64,000 nt of DNA from Rhizobium sp. WYJ-E13 (lineage in GTDB: Bacteria > Pseudomonadota > Alphaproteobacteria > Rhizobiales > Rhizobiaceae). The notes beneath the pieces were generated by a model. The model saw only the letters and a program-made list of their open reading frames with translations, had not been told where the DNA came from and searched no databases. The first letter of the stretch is position 1; every line of letters starts with the position of its first letter. Location of the stretch: the NCBI RefSeq assembly GCF_018987265.1, contig NZ_CP076854.1, positions 1,612,001 through 1,676,000 on the forward strand, read 5' to 3'. The position numbers and the translations under genes were made by a program. Of the stretch, positions 36,386 to 45,827 are shown piece after piece.

Positions 36386-37312
36386 ATGAGCCAAGATCCA
36401 TACGAGCTTCTGGGCGTGAAACGGGATGCAACCCAGAAGGACATTCAGGGGGCATTCCGCAAGCTTGCCAAGAAGCTTCACCCCGACCTGAACCCCGGCG
36501 ACAAAAAGGCCGAGGCAAAGTTCAAGGAGATTTCTGCCGCCTATGAAATCCTGAGCGACGAGGAGAAGCGCGGCCGCTTCGATCGTGGCGAGATCGACAT
36601 CACCGGAGCCGAACAGGCGCCCCGCAGCTATTACCGCGACTATGCCTCCTCCGGCGGGCCGGGCGGCGCCTATCACAACGACGCCGGCTTTGCCGATTTT
36701 GGAGACGCCGACGATCTCTTCGCAAGCTTCTTCTCGCGCCGCGCTGGCGGCGGAAGCGGCAGCGGCCAGTTCCGCGCAAAGGGCCAGGACCGACGCTTCT
36801 CGATGGAGGTGGATTTCCTCGATGCGGTAAACGGCACGCAGAGCCAGGTAAGGCTGTCGGACGGGCCGGCGCTCGACGTCAAGATCCCGCCCGGCACGCG
36901 CGACGGCCAGACGCTGCGCCTGCGCGGCAAGGGAGAACCCGGTTTCGGCGGCGGGCCGGCCGGCGATGCGCTGATCGACGTCCATGTGCGCCCACACCGT
37001 TTCTTCACCCGCGACGGTGACGACATCCGCCTCGATCTGCCCGTCACGTTGAGAGAAGCGGTACTCGGCGGAAAGGTGCGCGTGCCGACACCATCAGGAC
37101 CGGTCAACCTGACGCTGCCGGCAAATTCCAGCAGCGGCAAGGTGCTGCGCCTCAAAGGCAAGGGTGTTGTGAAGCGTGGCGGCGACGCCGGTGATGTCTA
37201 TGTGATGCTGAAGGTCATGCTGCCCGAACAGCCGGACGAACAGCTGACCGCCTTCGTCAAGGACTGGGCGGCAGCCGACACACAGGATCCGAGAAAGAAC
37301 ATGGAGACCTGA
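36386..37312 (+). CDS. cbpA: DnaJ-class co-chaperone CbpA
   Basis: A 308-residue J-domain protein: DPYELLGVKRDATQKDIQGAFRKLA with the HPD tripeptide in KLHPDLNPGD (about residue 33), a G/F-type linker (GGGSGSGQ), and two C-terminal substrate-binding domains (RLSDGPALDVKIPPG; LPVTLREAVLGGKVRVPTP). It lacks the DnaJ zinc finger, which marks it as CbpA-type. It works with DnaK. Followed after 2 bp by cbpM, its usual modulator. Confidence 0.95.
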   Translation: MSQDPYELLGVKRDATQKDIQGAFRKLAKKLHPDLNPGDKKAEAKFKEISAAYEILSDEEKRGRFDRGEIDITGAEQAPRSYYRDYASSGGPGGAYHNDAGFADFGDADDLFASFFSRRAGGGSGSGQFRAKGQDRRFSMEVDFLDAVNGTQSQVRLSDGPALDVKIPPGTRDGQTLRLRGKGEPGFGGGPAGDALIDVHVRPHRFFTRDGDDIRLDLPVTLREAVLGGKVRVPTPSGPVNLTLPANSSSGKVLRLKGKGVVKRGGDAGDVYVMLKVMLPEQPDEQLTAFVKDWAAADTQDPRKNMET

Positions 37313-37314
37313 CC

Positions 37315-37644
37315 ATGGACGATCGCGAATTCCGACTCTACCTCAAAATCGACGTGACCGAGCTCGATTTATGGGTCGAGCAGGGCTGGCTGGCCCCCGA
37401 GGTTTCCGAGGGCCGGCGCCGGTTCCGGGATGCCGATCTTGCCCGCGCCCGCCTGATCCTCGACCTCACGCGCCAAATGGGCGTCAACGAGGCCGGTGTC
37501 GACGTCGTCATGGAGCTCGTCGACCAGCTCCACGGCATGCGCGGCACAATGCGCAGGCTTGTCGCGGCCGTGAACCGGCAGGAGGCCGAGATCCAGCAAC
37601 GGTTGCTCCGCACGCTCGAAGAGCTTGACGATAGCGGCCGCTGA
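37315..37644 (+). CDS. cbpM: Chaperone modulator CbpM
   Basis: A 109-residue MerR-like helix-turn-helix protein: LKIDVTELDLWVEQGWLAP, then EGRRRFRDADLARARLILDL. CbpM binds the CbpA J-domain and inhibits its activity. It is co-transcribed directly after cbpA, the standard gene pair. Confidence 0.9.
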   Translation: MDDREFRLYLKIDVTELDLWVEQGWLAPEVSEGRRRFRDADLARARLILDLTRQMGVNEAGVDVVMELVDQLHGMRGTMRRLVAAVNRQEAEIQQRLLRTLEELDDSGR

Positions 37645-37938
37645 CAGCTTCGTTCCAGACTTTCACGGCGATCAAGATCAGGCTTTGTACGGCATGGAGG
37701 ATGGCGGGACGGGCTAGCCGGCCCGCCTGTTCTGGCGGAGCTGGCTCTTTCCCCTGCCAGGAAACAGCGTTGCGCGGGCGTCCGTTGATCATCCTCTCAT
37801 GATTGCGGGCGTATTCAGCCAGCACCTGCCACTGCAAAAGATGACTACACTACTCTTGTTTTCTCCTGAGTAAGCGGGTTATACCGCGCGCGCCCTTAGA
37901 ATTCCCCATGTTGGGGGTTCGAAGAACAGGAAGTTCTC
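37645..37938. other. Gap before the FecCD-type importer operon
   Basis: About 290 bp without a gene. The last 60 bp hold the importer promoter region, including TTAGAATTCC near 37898, a half match to iron-responsive (Irr/RirA-type) sites in rhizobia, not enough to assign one. Confidence 0.4.
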
Positions 37939-38961
37939 ATGAGAGTTTTCAAGTCCCTCGCAGTTCCAGGTTTCGTCGCCGTGCTCGGCCTGATTGCAGC
38001 ACCCGCATTGTCCGCACCGACCACCTATCCGCTGACGCTCGACAATTGCGGCGCGAAGGTCACCATCGCCAAGGCTCCAGCACGAGCCATCGGACTTGGC
38101 CAGAACAGCGCGGAGATCATGCTGCTTCTCGGTCTGGAAGACAAAATGGCCGGCACCGCATTCTGGCCGAGCAAGGTTCTGCCTGAGCTCGCCGAAGCCA
38201 ATGCGAAGGTCAAGCTTCTGTCTGTCGAGTTTCCGACCTTCGAGTCGATTCTGGCGCAAGACCCGGATTTCGTGGCAGCGGCCTTGCCAAGTCTGATCGG
38301 GCCGACGAGCAAGGTCGCCAAGCGCGAAGACTTCGACAAGATCGGCATACCAAGCTACATTTCGCCCAGCACCTGCCTCAACACCGAAAAGGTCAAGGAT
38401 CAGTATGGCAGCCGCGACCGGCTCTGGAACATGGATCTGCTTTACCAGGAGATCGACGAGCTTTCGCAGATTTTTGACGTCGCCGATCGTGGCCAGGCGC
38501 TGATTGCCGACTTCAAGAAGCGCGAGGCGGCTTTGCGCGCCAGCGTGCCCAAGGATGGCAAGCAGCTTTCCTACGTCTTTTGGTTTTCCAGCCAATCGCC
38601 GTCCGCAGACGCCTATCTCGGCGGCAAGAACGGGGCATCCGGCTTTATCGCCGATCTCCTCGGCGGCAAGAATGCCATCACCGCCGAAGCCGAATGGCCG
38701 ACGCTCGGGTGGGAAAGCATCATCGCCGCCAATCCGGATGTCATCGTCGTGGCCAATCTCGACCGCAACCGCTGGGAACTCGACAAGCCGGAGGCCAAGA
38801 TCAAGTTCTTAAACAGCGATCCGGCCGTCAGCCAGATGCCAGCGGTGAAAAACAAGGCAATCGTCGTCATGGACGGCCAGGCCATGAACCCGACGATCCG
38901 CACCATCTACGGCGCGGAACAGGTAGCCGAACAACTGAAGGCGCTCGGCCTGATCAAGTGA
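37939..38961 (+). CDS. ABC importer substrate-binding protein (FepB/BtuF type)
   Basis: A 340-residue periplasmic binding protein. A signal peptide ends near APALSA, followed by TTYPLTLDNCGAKVTIAKAP, typical of iron-siderophore and cobalamin binders, and C-terminal NPTIRTIYGAEQVAEQLKAL. The closest remembered group is the actinobacterial-style ABC sets labelled for F420-0 or siderophores; the ligand cannot be set from sequence. First gene of a three-gene operon with overlaps. Confidence 0.88.
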   Translation: MRVFKSLAVPGFVAVLGLIAAPALSAPTTYPLTLDNCGAKVTIAKAPARAIGLGQNSAEIMLLLGLEDKMAGTAFWPSKVLPELAEANAKVKLLSVEFPTFESILAQDPDFVAAALPSLIGPTSKVAKREDFDKIGIPSYISPSTCLNTEKVKDQYGSRDRLWNMDLLYQEIDELSQIFDVADRGQALIADFKKREAALRASVPKDGKQLSYVFWFSSQSPSADAYLGGKNGASGFIADLLGGKNAITAEAEWPTLGWESIIAANPDVIVVANLDRNRWELDKPEAKIKFLNSDPAVSQMPAVKNKAIVVMDGQAMNPTIRTIYGAEQVAEQLKALGLIK

Positions 38962-39998
38962 CTACCTTAAACCGCTCCCTGCAGCAGGCTGCCCTCTTCG
39001 GCCTCCTCCTGTTGGCCTTCCTTGTGGCGGTCGGCCTGGTCGTCGGCATCAGTGTCGGGATCGGCGACCTGCCGATCCCGCTGACCACAACGTTTGCCGC
39101 CGTCACGAATAGGCTGGGATGGACGACGGTGGAACTCAACCGCATCCACGAGACCGTGATCTGGGATTATCGTCTCAGCCGCGCGCTCGTGGCCGCTTTC
39201 TGCGGTGCAGGACTGGCTCTGTCGGGTGCGATCATGCAATCGCTGCTTCGCAATCCGCTGGCCGAGCCCTATGTGCTTGGCATCTCTGCCGGCGCGTCCA
39301 CCGGCGCAGTCACCATCGTCATTCTCGGCGTTGGTGCAGGCGCGGTTTCGTTGTCGGCCGGGGCTTTTGCCGGCGCATTTGCGGCCTTTCTTTTCGTGGC
39401 GCTCTTGTCCAACGGCACGCGTGGCGGCGCCGACCGGACGATCCTCGCCGGCGTTGCCGCTTCGCAGCTCTTCAACGCCGCCACATCCTACGTGGTTACG
39501 ACATCGGGCAACGCGCAGCAGGCGCGCGACGTCATGTTCTGGCTGCTCGGCAGCTTCGGCGGCGTGCGCTGGCCGGAGTTCATGCTGGTTTCAGTTATCG
39601 TCGGCTTCGCGCTTGTCGTCTGTCTGGCCTATGCCAGGGTGCTGGATGCTTTTGCCTTCGGTGATGAAGCGGCCGCATCCCTTGGTGTCAACGTCGGCAG
39701 GGTTCGCATCGCGCTGTTTTCGCTGACCGCTATGATGACGGCGACGATCGTCAGCATGGTCGGCTCGATCGGCTTCGTCGGCCTTGTCGTGCCACACGCG
39801 GCGCGTTTCATCGTCGGCCCGCTCCATATCCGGCTTCTCCCAGCTTGCGCTATTGTTGGCGCAATCTTCATGGTGCTTGCCGACATCGCCTCACGCGCGC
39901 TCATCCCGCAGCAGGTCCTGCCGATCGGGGTCGTCACGGCCCTGGTTGGCGTTCCCTTCTTCTCCGTCATCCTCTACCGGTTTCAGCGCGCATCATGA
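38958..39998 (+). CDS. FecCD-family ABC importer permease
   Basis: A 346-residue permease with about ten helices. Family motifs are RLSRALVAAFCGAGLALSGAIMQ, NPLAEPYVLGISAGAS, DEAAASLGVNVGRVR and SIGFVGLVVPHAARF. GTG at 38958 is the start, overlapping the stop of the binding-protein gene. It forms the channel dimer of a siderophore- or cobalamin-type importer. Confidence 0.94.
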   Translation: MTTLNRSLQQAALFGLLLLAFLVAVGLVVGISVGIGDLPIPLTTTFAAVTNRLGWTTVELNRIHETVIWDYRLSRALVAAFCGAGLALSGAIMQSLLRNPLAEPYVLGISAGASTGAVTIVILGVGAGAVSLSAGAFAGAFAAFLFVALLSNGTRGGADRTILAGVAASQLFNAATSYVVTTSGNAQQARDVMFWLLGSFGGVRWPEFMLVSVIVGFALVVCLAYARVLDAFAFGDEAAASLGVNVGRVRIALFSLTAMMTATIVSMVGSIGFVGLVVPHAARFIVGPLHIRLLPACAIVGAIFMVLADIASRALIPQQVLPIGVVTALVGVPFFSVILYRFQRAS

Positions 39999-40756
39999 GC
40001 ATCAAGGCCGAAAACCTCGTCTGGAAAATTGGCAAGAAGACCATACTTGATGGCGTCTCCTTCGAAGCACCACCGGGAAAGATGCTCGGCCTTCTTGGCC
40101 CGAACGGTTCCGGCAAGACGTCGCTGCTGCGGCTTCTCGCCGGCCTGAAGCGACCCAATTCCGGGCGCATCTCGCTCGACCGGACGGACATAAGGACCAT
40201 CGGACGCCGGACGATCGCGCAGCGCGTCGCGTTTGTCGAACAGCATGCCACGACCAACGCCAATCTCAGGGTCGTGGATGTCGTCGAGCTCGGACGCTTT
40301 CCGCACCGTTCGATGTTTTCCGGCTGGACACTCGCTGACGATCAGGCTGTTGAAGACGCGTTGGAGCGGACCGGCATGACCACCAAGCGGCATGATCGCT
40401 GGCAGAGCCTGTCCGGCGGGGAAAAGCAGCGCACCCAGATTGCAAGGGCCTTGGCGCAGTCGCCGAAAGAACTGATCCTCGATGAGCCGACCAACCATCT
40501 CGATATCCAGCACCAGATCAGCCTCATGCGTCTCGTCTCCAGCCTGCCGGTCACCAGCATCATTGCGCTGCACGACCTCAACCATGCGGCCATGTTTTGC
40601 GACGAGCTGATCGTCATGCAAAGCGGGAATATCGTCGCGTCCGGCACACCAGCCGAGGTATTGACCGAAGAGGTCCTCAGGGACGTTTTCTCGGTGGATG
40701 CGCGCGTCGAAGCCTCGCCCTATCACACCCGGCCGCACATCCATTATCTCCGTTGA
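39995..40756 (+). CDS. FecE/FepC-type ABC importer ATPase
   Basis: A 253-residue ATPase: Walker A GPNGSGKTS, signature LSGGEKQRTQIARAL, Walker B LILDEPTNHLDI, and the switch His in IIALHDLNHAA. ATG 39995 overlaps the permease stop (ATGA). It drives uptake by the preceding binding protein and permease. Confidence 0.95.
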   Translation: MSIKAENLVWKIGKKTILDGVSFEAPPGKMLGLLGPNGSGKTSLLRLLAGLKRPNSGRISLDRTDIRTIGRRTIAQRVAFVEQHATTNANLRVVDVVELGRFPHRSMFSGWTLADDQAVEDALERTGMTTKRHDRWQSLSGGEKQRTQIARALAQSPKELILDEPTNHLDIQHQISLMRLVSSLPVTSIIALHDLNHAAMFCDELIVMQSGNIVASGTPAEVLTEEVLRDVFSVDARVEASPYHTRPHIHYLR

Positions 40757-40839
40757 CGACACCGTGTCGCTGAGGCACGGACGCGTTTGGGAAGCCGCCA
40801 GCCTGCAGACCGATCACCGTTCACCTATTCGCTCCGATT

Positions 40840-41352
40840 TCAGCTCGCACAGAGTTTCTTCAGTGCCTTCTCCACGCCCTTGCGAAGGGCGGCCGAAATC
40901 TCAGGTTCGAGTGCCGTGACAACATCACCGAACTCACCGCCGGCCTCGACGATCTCGATCGAACTTCCGCTCATGACACAGGTGAGGAGATTGGTCTGCA
41001 GGTGAATTCGAGCCTTTGCCGAAAAACCACCCTGGAGAGGGGCATCGTCCGACGTCCTGCAGGCGAGCGTTCCGAGTGCGCTTGCCTCGGCCAGATCTCC
41101 GTTAACGCGGATTTCAAGCCTATCGATTTTGACGAAGTCGAGCTTGTCGATGCCCAATTCGACCTTCACACCCAAAACCGATTGCCTGACCTTCAATGGC
41201 TTGCAGGGCTGCGCGGCCTCGATCGCTCGTTCGAGAACATTGGCGGCAGACGCCGGTGTGCTCAAAGATGATGTGGCAACGATGATCGCGCCGAAAGCCA
41301 CCCAACTCAGATGGTACCAACCGTTCCGGCATGTCGTGACCTGACGCTTCAT
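40840..41352 (-). CDS. Exported protein of unknown function
   Basis: A 170-residue protein from MKRQVTTCRNGWYHLSW with a signal peptide ending near PASAA. The mature part has four Cys residues (CKPLKV, LACRTS, LLTCVMS, KLCAS) that could form two disulfides, and beta-rich text (VKVELGIDKLDFVKIDRLEIRV). Upstream in-frame ATGs exist, but the signal peptide position favours 41352. No family is recognised. Confidence 0.65.
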   Translation of the reverse strand: MKRQVTTCRNGWYHLSWVAFGAIIVATSSLSTPASAANVLERAIEAAQPCKPLKVRQSVLGVKVELGIDKLDFVKIDRLEIRVNGDLAEASALGTLACRTSDDAPLQGGFSAKARIHLQTNLLTCVMSGSSIEIVEAGGEFGDVVTALEPEISAALRKGVEKALKKLCAS

Positions 41353-41724
41353 GTCGCCAGGCGAACCCGAAAGGTCAGATCCCGTCTGCAAACGAAATTC
41401 AAGATGGTCCACACGCATGCCTTTCCTCAAGTCTGGCGACATCAGAATACAACGTCGCTATGCAAAGGGAAGAATGTTGCATCAGGTCGTCCCCGTGAGG
41501 TCTTCCTGGACGGATCGAATACTTGTCAGCAGAGGCAAGCCGCCGTTCGGCGAGATCGTCAGGACCGGACACTCCCTGCAGGCGAAGGGCAGGCGGGCAG
41601 AGCAATGCCGCGGGGTTCCGGCACTGTCTCCGCCCGTCCTCGACCGGCAAAACCGGTCGATCTCCTTGACGCTTCTTCCAAACGTCCGCAGAGCGGCTGG
41701 AGGCCGCCTGGGCTGCACCTTCCG
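41353..41724. other. Gap between two reverse-strand exported-protein genes
   Basis: About 370 bp. Open frames here on both strands lack family signals. It probably holds the promoter of the 41352 gene and the end of the lipoprotein unit. Confidence 0.4.
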
Positions 41725-42618
41725 TCAATGCGTCATTGCAGGCTTCGGCTTCTTCTCCGTCCATTGCGGCGGAGCGCCATACTTCGAAGCGAGCGCACCA
41801 AGCAGCCCAGGTGCACGGCCGAACGCGTCGCAGGCAGCATATTTCGGCTTTCCGCCGAGCCAGGAGCGGGCGCGTTGCCTCGACGGAAGCGAAAGGTTCA
41901 GTCCCTTCGGTTCCTTTCCGGCGATCAGCACCCGTGAGAAATCGCTGGCAAATTTCGTTGCAAGACCATAGGCGTCCCCGACCTCGGAAACGCGGGGCTT
42001 GTCCTGAATGGAGTTTGCGCCCCGCGCCCACAGCATTGCGGCATTTTGCGTCCCCGTGGCATCGAGCGCTTCGGCTTCGATTGCCAAGCCGCCAAGGCCG
42101 AAGGGGAGGCGCGGTACGCTCACAGGCAGGGCAAAGCCCGAACCGACGCTGACGACGGTCGCAACCCCGGCAGCTGCCTTGTTGGTCGGAACGATGTCGG
42201 CAACCACCGAACGAACCGTCAGGTCTGCCGGCTGGCCAGCCGGGACCATCTGGTATCTGTCACTCAGCGCCACACACAGCGCCCGGTCGAGAGCATTGGA
42301 AACCAGCGACCGGTCGGCCTCGGACTTGATTTTGGACGCGGCACTGAAGGAAAAGCCGGTCGGGACGATGGTGACGGTCTTTACCCGCGCCAACTGCTGT
42401 CCGTCGACGTAGAGCCGTTTCTTGGCGAGTGTCCCCTTCGACGGACCGAGATTGCTGTAGGAGACAAGCGTTCCCGCTTCCTTGAGCGGCACGGCGGCAC
42501 ACCCGGAAACGGTTGCCGTTATCAGCAGGGCAATAAACCCGGGGAGTGATGCCCTGGACGGTTGATTGAAAAGCGGCTGGTTGAAAAATCGACGACGTGA
42601 AAACGAATTGCTGGGCAT
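41725..42618 (-). CDS. Lipoprotein, DUF3313-like
   Basis: A 297-residue lipoprotein. The ATG at 42618 (MPSNSFSRRRFF) leads to a hydrophobic segment and lipobox VSGC near residue 39. The mature part contains GTLVSYSNLGPSKG and LARVKTVTIVP, as in DUF3313 outer-membrane lipoproteins, which have no known function. A proline-rich C-terminus (PPQWTEKKPKPAMTH) is unusual. Confidence 0.72.
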   Translation of the reverse strand: MPSNSFSRRRFFNQPLFNQPSRASLPGFIALLITATVSGCAAVPLKEAGTLVSYSNLGPSKGTLAKKRLYVDGQQLARVKTVTIVPTGFSFSAASKIKSEADRSLVSNALDRALCVALSDRYQMVPAGQPADLTVRSVVADIVPTNKAAAGVATVVSVGSGFALPVSVPRLPFGLGGLAIEAEALDATGTQNAAMLWARGANSIQDKPRVSEVGDAYGLATKFASDFSRVLIAGKEPKGLNLSLPSRQRARSWLGGKPKYAACDAFGRAPGLLGALASKYGAPPQWTEKKPKPAMTH

Positions 42619-43142
42619 GTCTCTCGTTGGCCTCTGGTCATGACGATGACCGGACACTCGGAGCGAACAATTGCCGTACAATTACGTGGTCCACCGCTTG
42701 CTGCATTTTGGAAGTGGATCGATAGTTATGTTCCCGACAAACCGCTTTCGACGTCGCCATGGTTTTCGATGATCTGCTTTATAGGGCTGTGCCTAAGATC
42801 AGTGCCCTGGCTCTTGGCGCTCAATCACGACATTCAGAGAGTGTGGGGATGAAGTCGAGTCTTCGCCGGCATCGGCAAGGCAGCTCTTGTGATCGTCAGG
42901 AGGCTTGCTCAACGCGGCTGCGAGCGCATCTGTGTCTCTGGTTCGTCCTTGATCAATAAAAAGTGTCATGGCCTGTCCGTACGCTCCAAGCGACGCCATC
43001 TGTTTCGCTCCCGTTGCAGCCGCATTGCAGATAGAAAAGCAAATTCGGTCATGTTTCCGCAATTGTCGGAGCCCAAATGGAAAGCCATGCAACTTGAAAA
43101 CGGCGGGCATGACTTCGTCCGCCCCCAACTTTTGGAGAGAGC
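42619..43142. other. Gap with no supported gene
   Basis: About 520 bp. Short open frames on both strands lack recognisable motifs. No repeat or RNA gene was seen. Confidence 0.4.
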
Positions 43143-43385
43143 ATGGCTTCAAAACGGACAATAGGGCCAGCTGCGGCCCTGGTGGTTATCGGCTCCATTC
43201 AAATTGCCGTCGTGATCCTCGATGCCACTTGCGGCACGCCCGGTACCAAGCAATGGCTGATCATCCTCATCTTCAGAGGGGACGGGAGGATCGTTCATGT
43301 CTGGACAAGCAAGGTGCCGATGGTCGGGATGAAACTGGGTCCCATGCAGTTTGAATCTGCAAGATGGTTCGGCGTGCAGCCATGA
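43143..43385 (+). CDS. Small membrane protein
   Basis: An 80-residue protein with a helix near the N-terminus (AAALVVIGSIQIAVVIL) and a soluble tail (WTSKVPMVGMKLGPMQ). A ribosome site (GGAGAG) precedes the ATG. Its stop overlaps the start of the next small gene (ATGA), which supports both as real. The function is unknown. Confidence 0.6.
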   Translation: MASKRTIGPAAALVVIGSIQIAVVILDATCGTPGTKQWLIILIFRGDGRIVHVWTSKVPMVGMKLGPMQFESARWFGVQP

Positions 43386-43504
43386 CGCGCAAGACCATGC
43401 TTCGCCTGCTCGGAAACCTGTTCTTCGCGACGATCCTGTTCGGTGCGCTTCTCGGCGGTCCGATCGTGATGCTCATTTTGCTTTCGGAGCGGCTTGCGCT
43501 GTGA
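43382..43504 (+). CDS. Very small membrane protein
   Basis: A 40-residue protein, MTRKTMLRLLGNLFFATILF then a continuing helix through LLGGPIVMLILL. It is one membrane helix with a basic N-terminus. Its start overlaps the previous stop by ATGA, so it is probably translated with it. Confidence 0.5.
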   Translation: MTRKTMLRLLGNLFFATILFGALLGGPIVMLILLSERLAL

Positions 43505-43787
43505 CGACACCGAAGCGACAGGCGGGACATTCCAGTAGACGGCAATCGTGCCTGCTCGCAGTGCCGCAGAAACGCCGCATGAACCCGCGAGGTGGACGGC
43601 CATGCGGAAATGTACGACCGGCGCCCTTAACAAATCAAAATAAATCTCATGATGACATTGCCGAAGCGTTGGAGAATATCGCAACAACATTATCGCTGGC
43701 GGAAGACGACGGCCACGTTCCGCCCGCTGAATTTAATCCCTCAATCACGACCTGCCATTAGAGGGTCTTCACCCAAAGGAACACGTC

Positions 43788-44159
43788 ATGCGCATAACTC
43801 GCTTCCGAGGCGACCGCTCTTGTAGCCGATTTTTCATACCATTGTTCATCCTCGCAATCTTTAGCGGCGTACCGGCACGAGCCGAAGAACCTCTTTCCGG
43901 CGTCATCGCCGATGGCAAGCCGTGGGAGATGGTGGTCGTCAAACGCAAAGCCTCAAACATCCTTGTGTTTCGTCCGGATGGCGGCGGAACCATCAGCGAC
44001 AGCCTGGTGAGCATAAGCCCGACGTGGAGGGCCGCTCCGGGCGGCATTTGTATAAAGCCGCGGCCGGGAGATGCTGAGAAATGCCTTCAACTGACCCGGA
44101 CGAAAGCCGGCATCGAAGCGTCGCAGAACGGCAAGACCGTCTGGGTGCTCAAGCGATGA
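43788..44159 (+). CDS. Secreted small protein
   Basis: A 123-residue protein with a signal peptide (FFIPLFILAIFSGVPARA) and a mature part with PLSGVIADGKPWEMVVV and two Cys residues (GGICIKPRPG, EKCLQL) that could form a disulfide. Start ATG after AAAGGAAC. No family is recognised. Confidence 0.68.
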   Translation: MRITRFRGDRSCSRFFIPLFILAIFSGVPARAEEPLSGVIADGKPWEMVVVKRKASNILVFRPDGGGTISDSLVSISPTWRAAPGGICIKPRPGDAEKCLQLTRTKAGIEASQNGKTVWVLKR

Positions 44160-44348
44160 AATACACTCGCGCAATCAGGGGATTCGGTATTCACGGCGGG
44201 AAGGGGCATATCACCATTGGGTTCGTTCCTCCAACCCGAACTATCCTGTTACGGGAAATGCCGACCGGCCTCGGCGCCATCACAGCGGCGATCCTGCTCT
44301 ATTCCCGTCTCCGGCAGATCCCTGATGCGTAACGTCATTTCGTCCGCC

Positions 44349-44498
44349 GCAGTTCGCGGTCGGTACCCTGAGCAGGCCTTCGAACTGCTGTCGCGTGCCC
44401 ATGTCGAGGCGCGTTATTCGCCGAACTATGTCATGACCTCCAAGCAGCCTGAATAGCTGGTAGAACGAGTGAAGGCGTTGCAGGCATCGGCCGCGTCA
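44349..44498 (+). pseudogene. HEPN-domain protein remnant
   Basis: The frame reads AAVRGRYPEQAFELLSRAHVEARYSPNYVMTSKQPE, a TAG stop at about 44454, then LVERVKALQAS. The text AF-x-LL-x-RAHVEARYS-x-x-Y and the following LVERV match the C-terminus of HEPN proteins that pair with nucleotidyltransferases. The rest of the gene is missing and an in-frame stop breaks the end, so it is a relic of a toxin-antitoxin-like or HEPN/MNT pair. Confidence 0.6.
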
Positions 44499-44788
44499 AC
44501 CAGTGAAGAGCACGTTCTCAGAGGTTCCTTGGGCGAAAGTGGCAAATATTGGTAGAAATAGAGATGTATGTGTTTGAACAGATTGCTCACGCGATGGTCT
44601 CAAGAGATTGCGACTGACATCGGCTCCTGCAATCGGAGCTGCACCGTTTGTGCGCTTGTCTTGGACCGCTTAAAGAGCCCGAAAATCCAGGTGATTGTTG
44701 ATCTCGGGAACATCTATCCGGTAAGTGAAGCGATCAAATAAAGATTCGGTTACTTTGCCACCGGCAGGAGACCCGAGAAAAGGTAGAA
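44499..44788. other. Gap before the polysaccharide locus
   Basis: About 290 bp with lower G/C than its surroundings and no supported gene. It contains the promoter region of the epimerase gene; no clear operator was assigned. Confidence 0.4.
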
Positions 44789-45814
44789 ATGCGCTACTTC
44801 ATTACGGGAACAGCAGGCTTTATTGGCTTCCACCTGGCTCGCCGGCTGTTGCAGGATGGGCATGAGGTAACGGGCTTCGACGGACTGACACCCTACTATA
44901 ATGTCAGGCTGAAGGAGATGCGTCATGCAGCGCTGGCGCAATACCCTGCTTTCCGCCCCTTCGTCGCCATGCTAGAAGACAGGGCGGCGCTGGAGGCCGC
45001 CATTTCCGCCGCTAAGCCGGAGATTCTCATTCATCTGGCTGCACAGGCCGGCGTGCGCTACAGCATCGAAAATCCGCAAGCCTATCTGCGTTCGAACATA
45101 GAAGGCTCCTGGAACATACTGGAGCTGGCAAGCCGCATCGAACTCCGCCATCTAATGCTCGCCTCGACCTCCTCGATCTACGGCGCCAATCCGACCGTTC
45201 CCTTCCACGAAACCGATCGCGCCGACGAACCCCTGAGCTTCTATGCCGCCAGCAAGAAGTCGATGGAGTTGATGGCGCACAGCTATTCGCATCTCTACAA
45301 GATCCCGACGACGGCCTTCCGTTTCTTCACCGTCTACGGCCCGTGGGGCCGGCCCGACATGGCGCTCTTCAAGTTCGTCAAGAACATGATCGAGGACAAG
45401 CCGATCGAGATATACGGCAAGGGCAACATGAGCCGCGATTTCACCTATATCGATGATCTGGTTGAAGCCGTGGTCAGATTGTCTGGCGTCGTTCCCTCGG
45501 AAGCCAACCGCGTTGCCGACGCAAATATCGAAACGCTTTCGCATCAGGCGCCGTTCCGCATCGTCAATATCGGCGGCGGACAGCCGATCAGCCTCATGGA
45601 CTTCGTCGAGAATGTGGAGAATGCGATGGGGCATGAAGCAAAGCGCGTAATGCTTCCCATGCAGAAGGGCGATGTGCCGCGCACCTTTGCAAGCCCCGTT
45701 CTTCTCCATGCCTTGACAGGCTATCAGCCGAATACCTCTTTAGAAACGGGCACCAAGGCTTTCGTCGAGTGGTATCTGGAAGCCAAGCAGGAACTCGGCA
45801 CGGTGGATATCTAA
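44789..45814 (+). CDS. NAD-dependent epimerase, UDP-glucuronate 4-epimerase type (LpsL-like)
   Basis: A 341-residue short-chain epimerase. NAD motif [15 protein letters not shown], catalytic Ser-Tyr-Lys set with [13 protein letters not shown], and [15 protein letters not shown], which is typical of UDP-glucuronate epimerases. It would turn UDP-GlcA into UDP-GalA for LPS or capsule. A single gene convergent with the following methyltransferase. Confidence 0.88.
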   Translation: MRYFITGTAGFIGFHLARRLLQDGHEVTGFDGLTPYYNVRLKEMRHAALAQYPAFRPFVAMLEDRAALEAAISAAKPEILIHLAAQAGVRYSIENPQAYLRSNIEGSWNILELASRIELRHLMLASTSSIYGANPTVPFHETDRADEPLSFYAASKKSMELMAHSYSHLYKIPTTAFRFFTVYGPWGRPDMALFKFVKNMIEDKPIEIYGKGNMSRDFTYIDDLVEAVVRLSGVVPSEANRVADANIETLSHQAPFRIVNIGGGQPISLMDFVENVENAMGHEAKRVMLPMQKGDVPRTFASPVLLHALTGYQPNTSLETGTKAFVEWYLEAKQELGTVDI

Positions 45815-45827
45815 GCGGCTCGCGGCC

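Noticed and set aside
44156..44332. A 58-codon frame overlapping the stop of the secreted protein gene by ATGA
   Set aside because: Sequence shows no signal or family, and its end lies against the HEPN relic; overlap alone is not enough.
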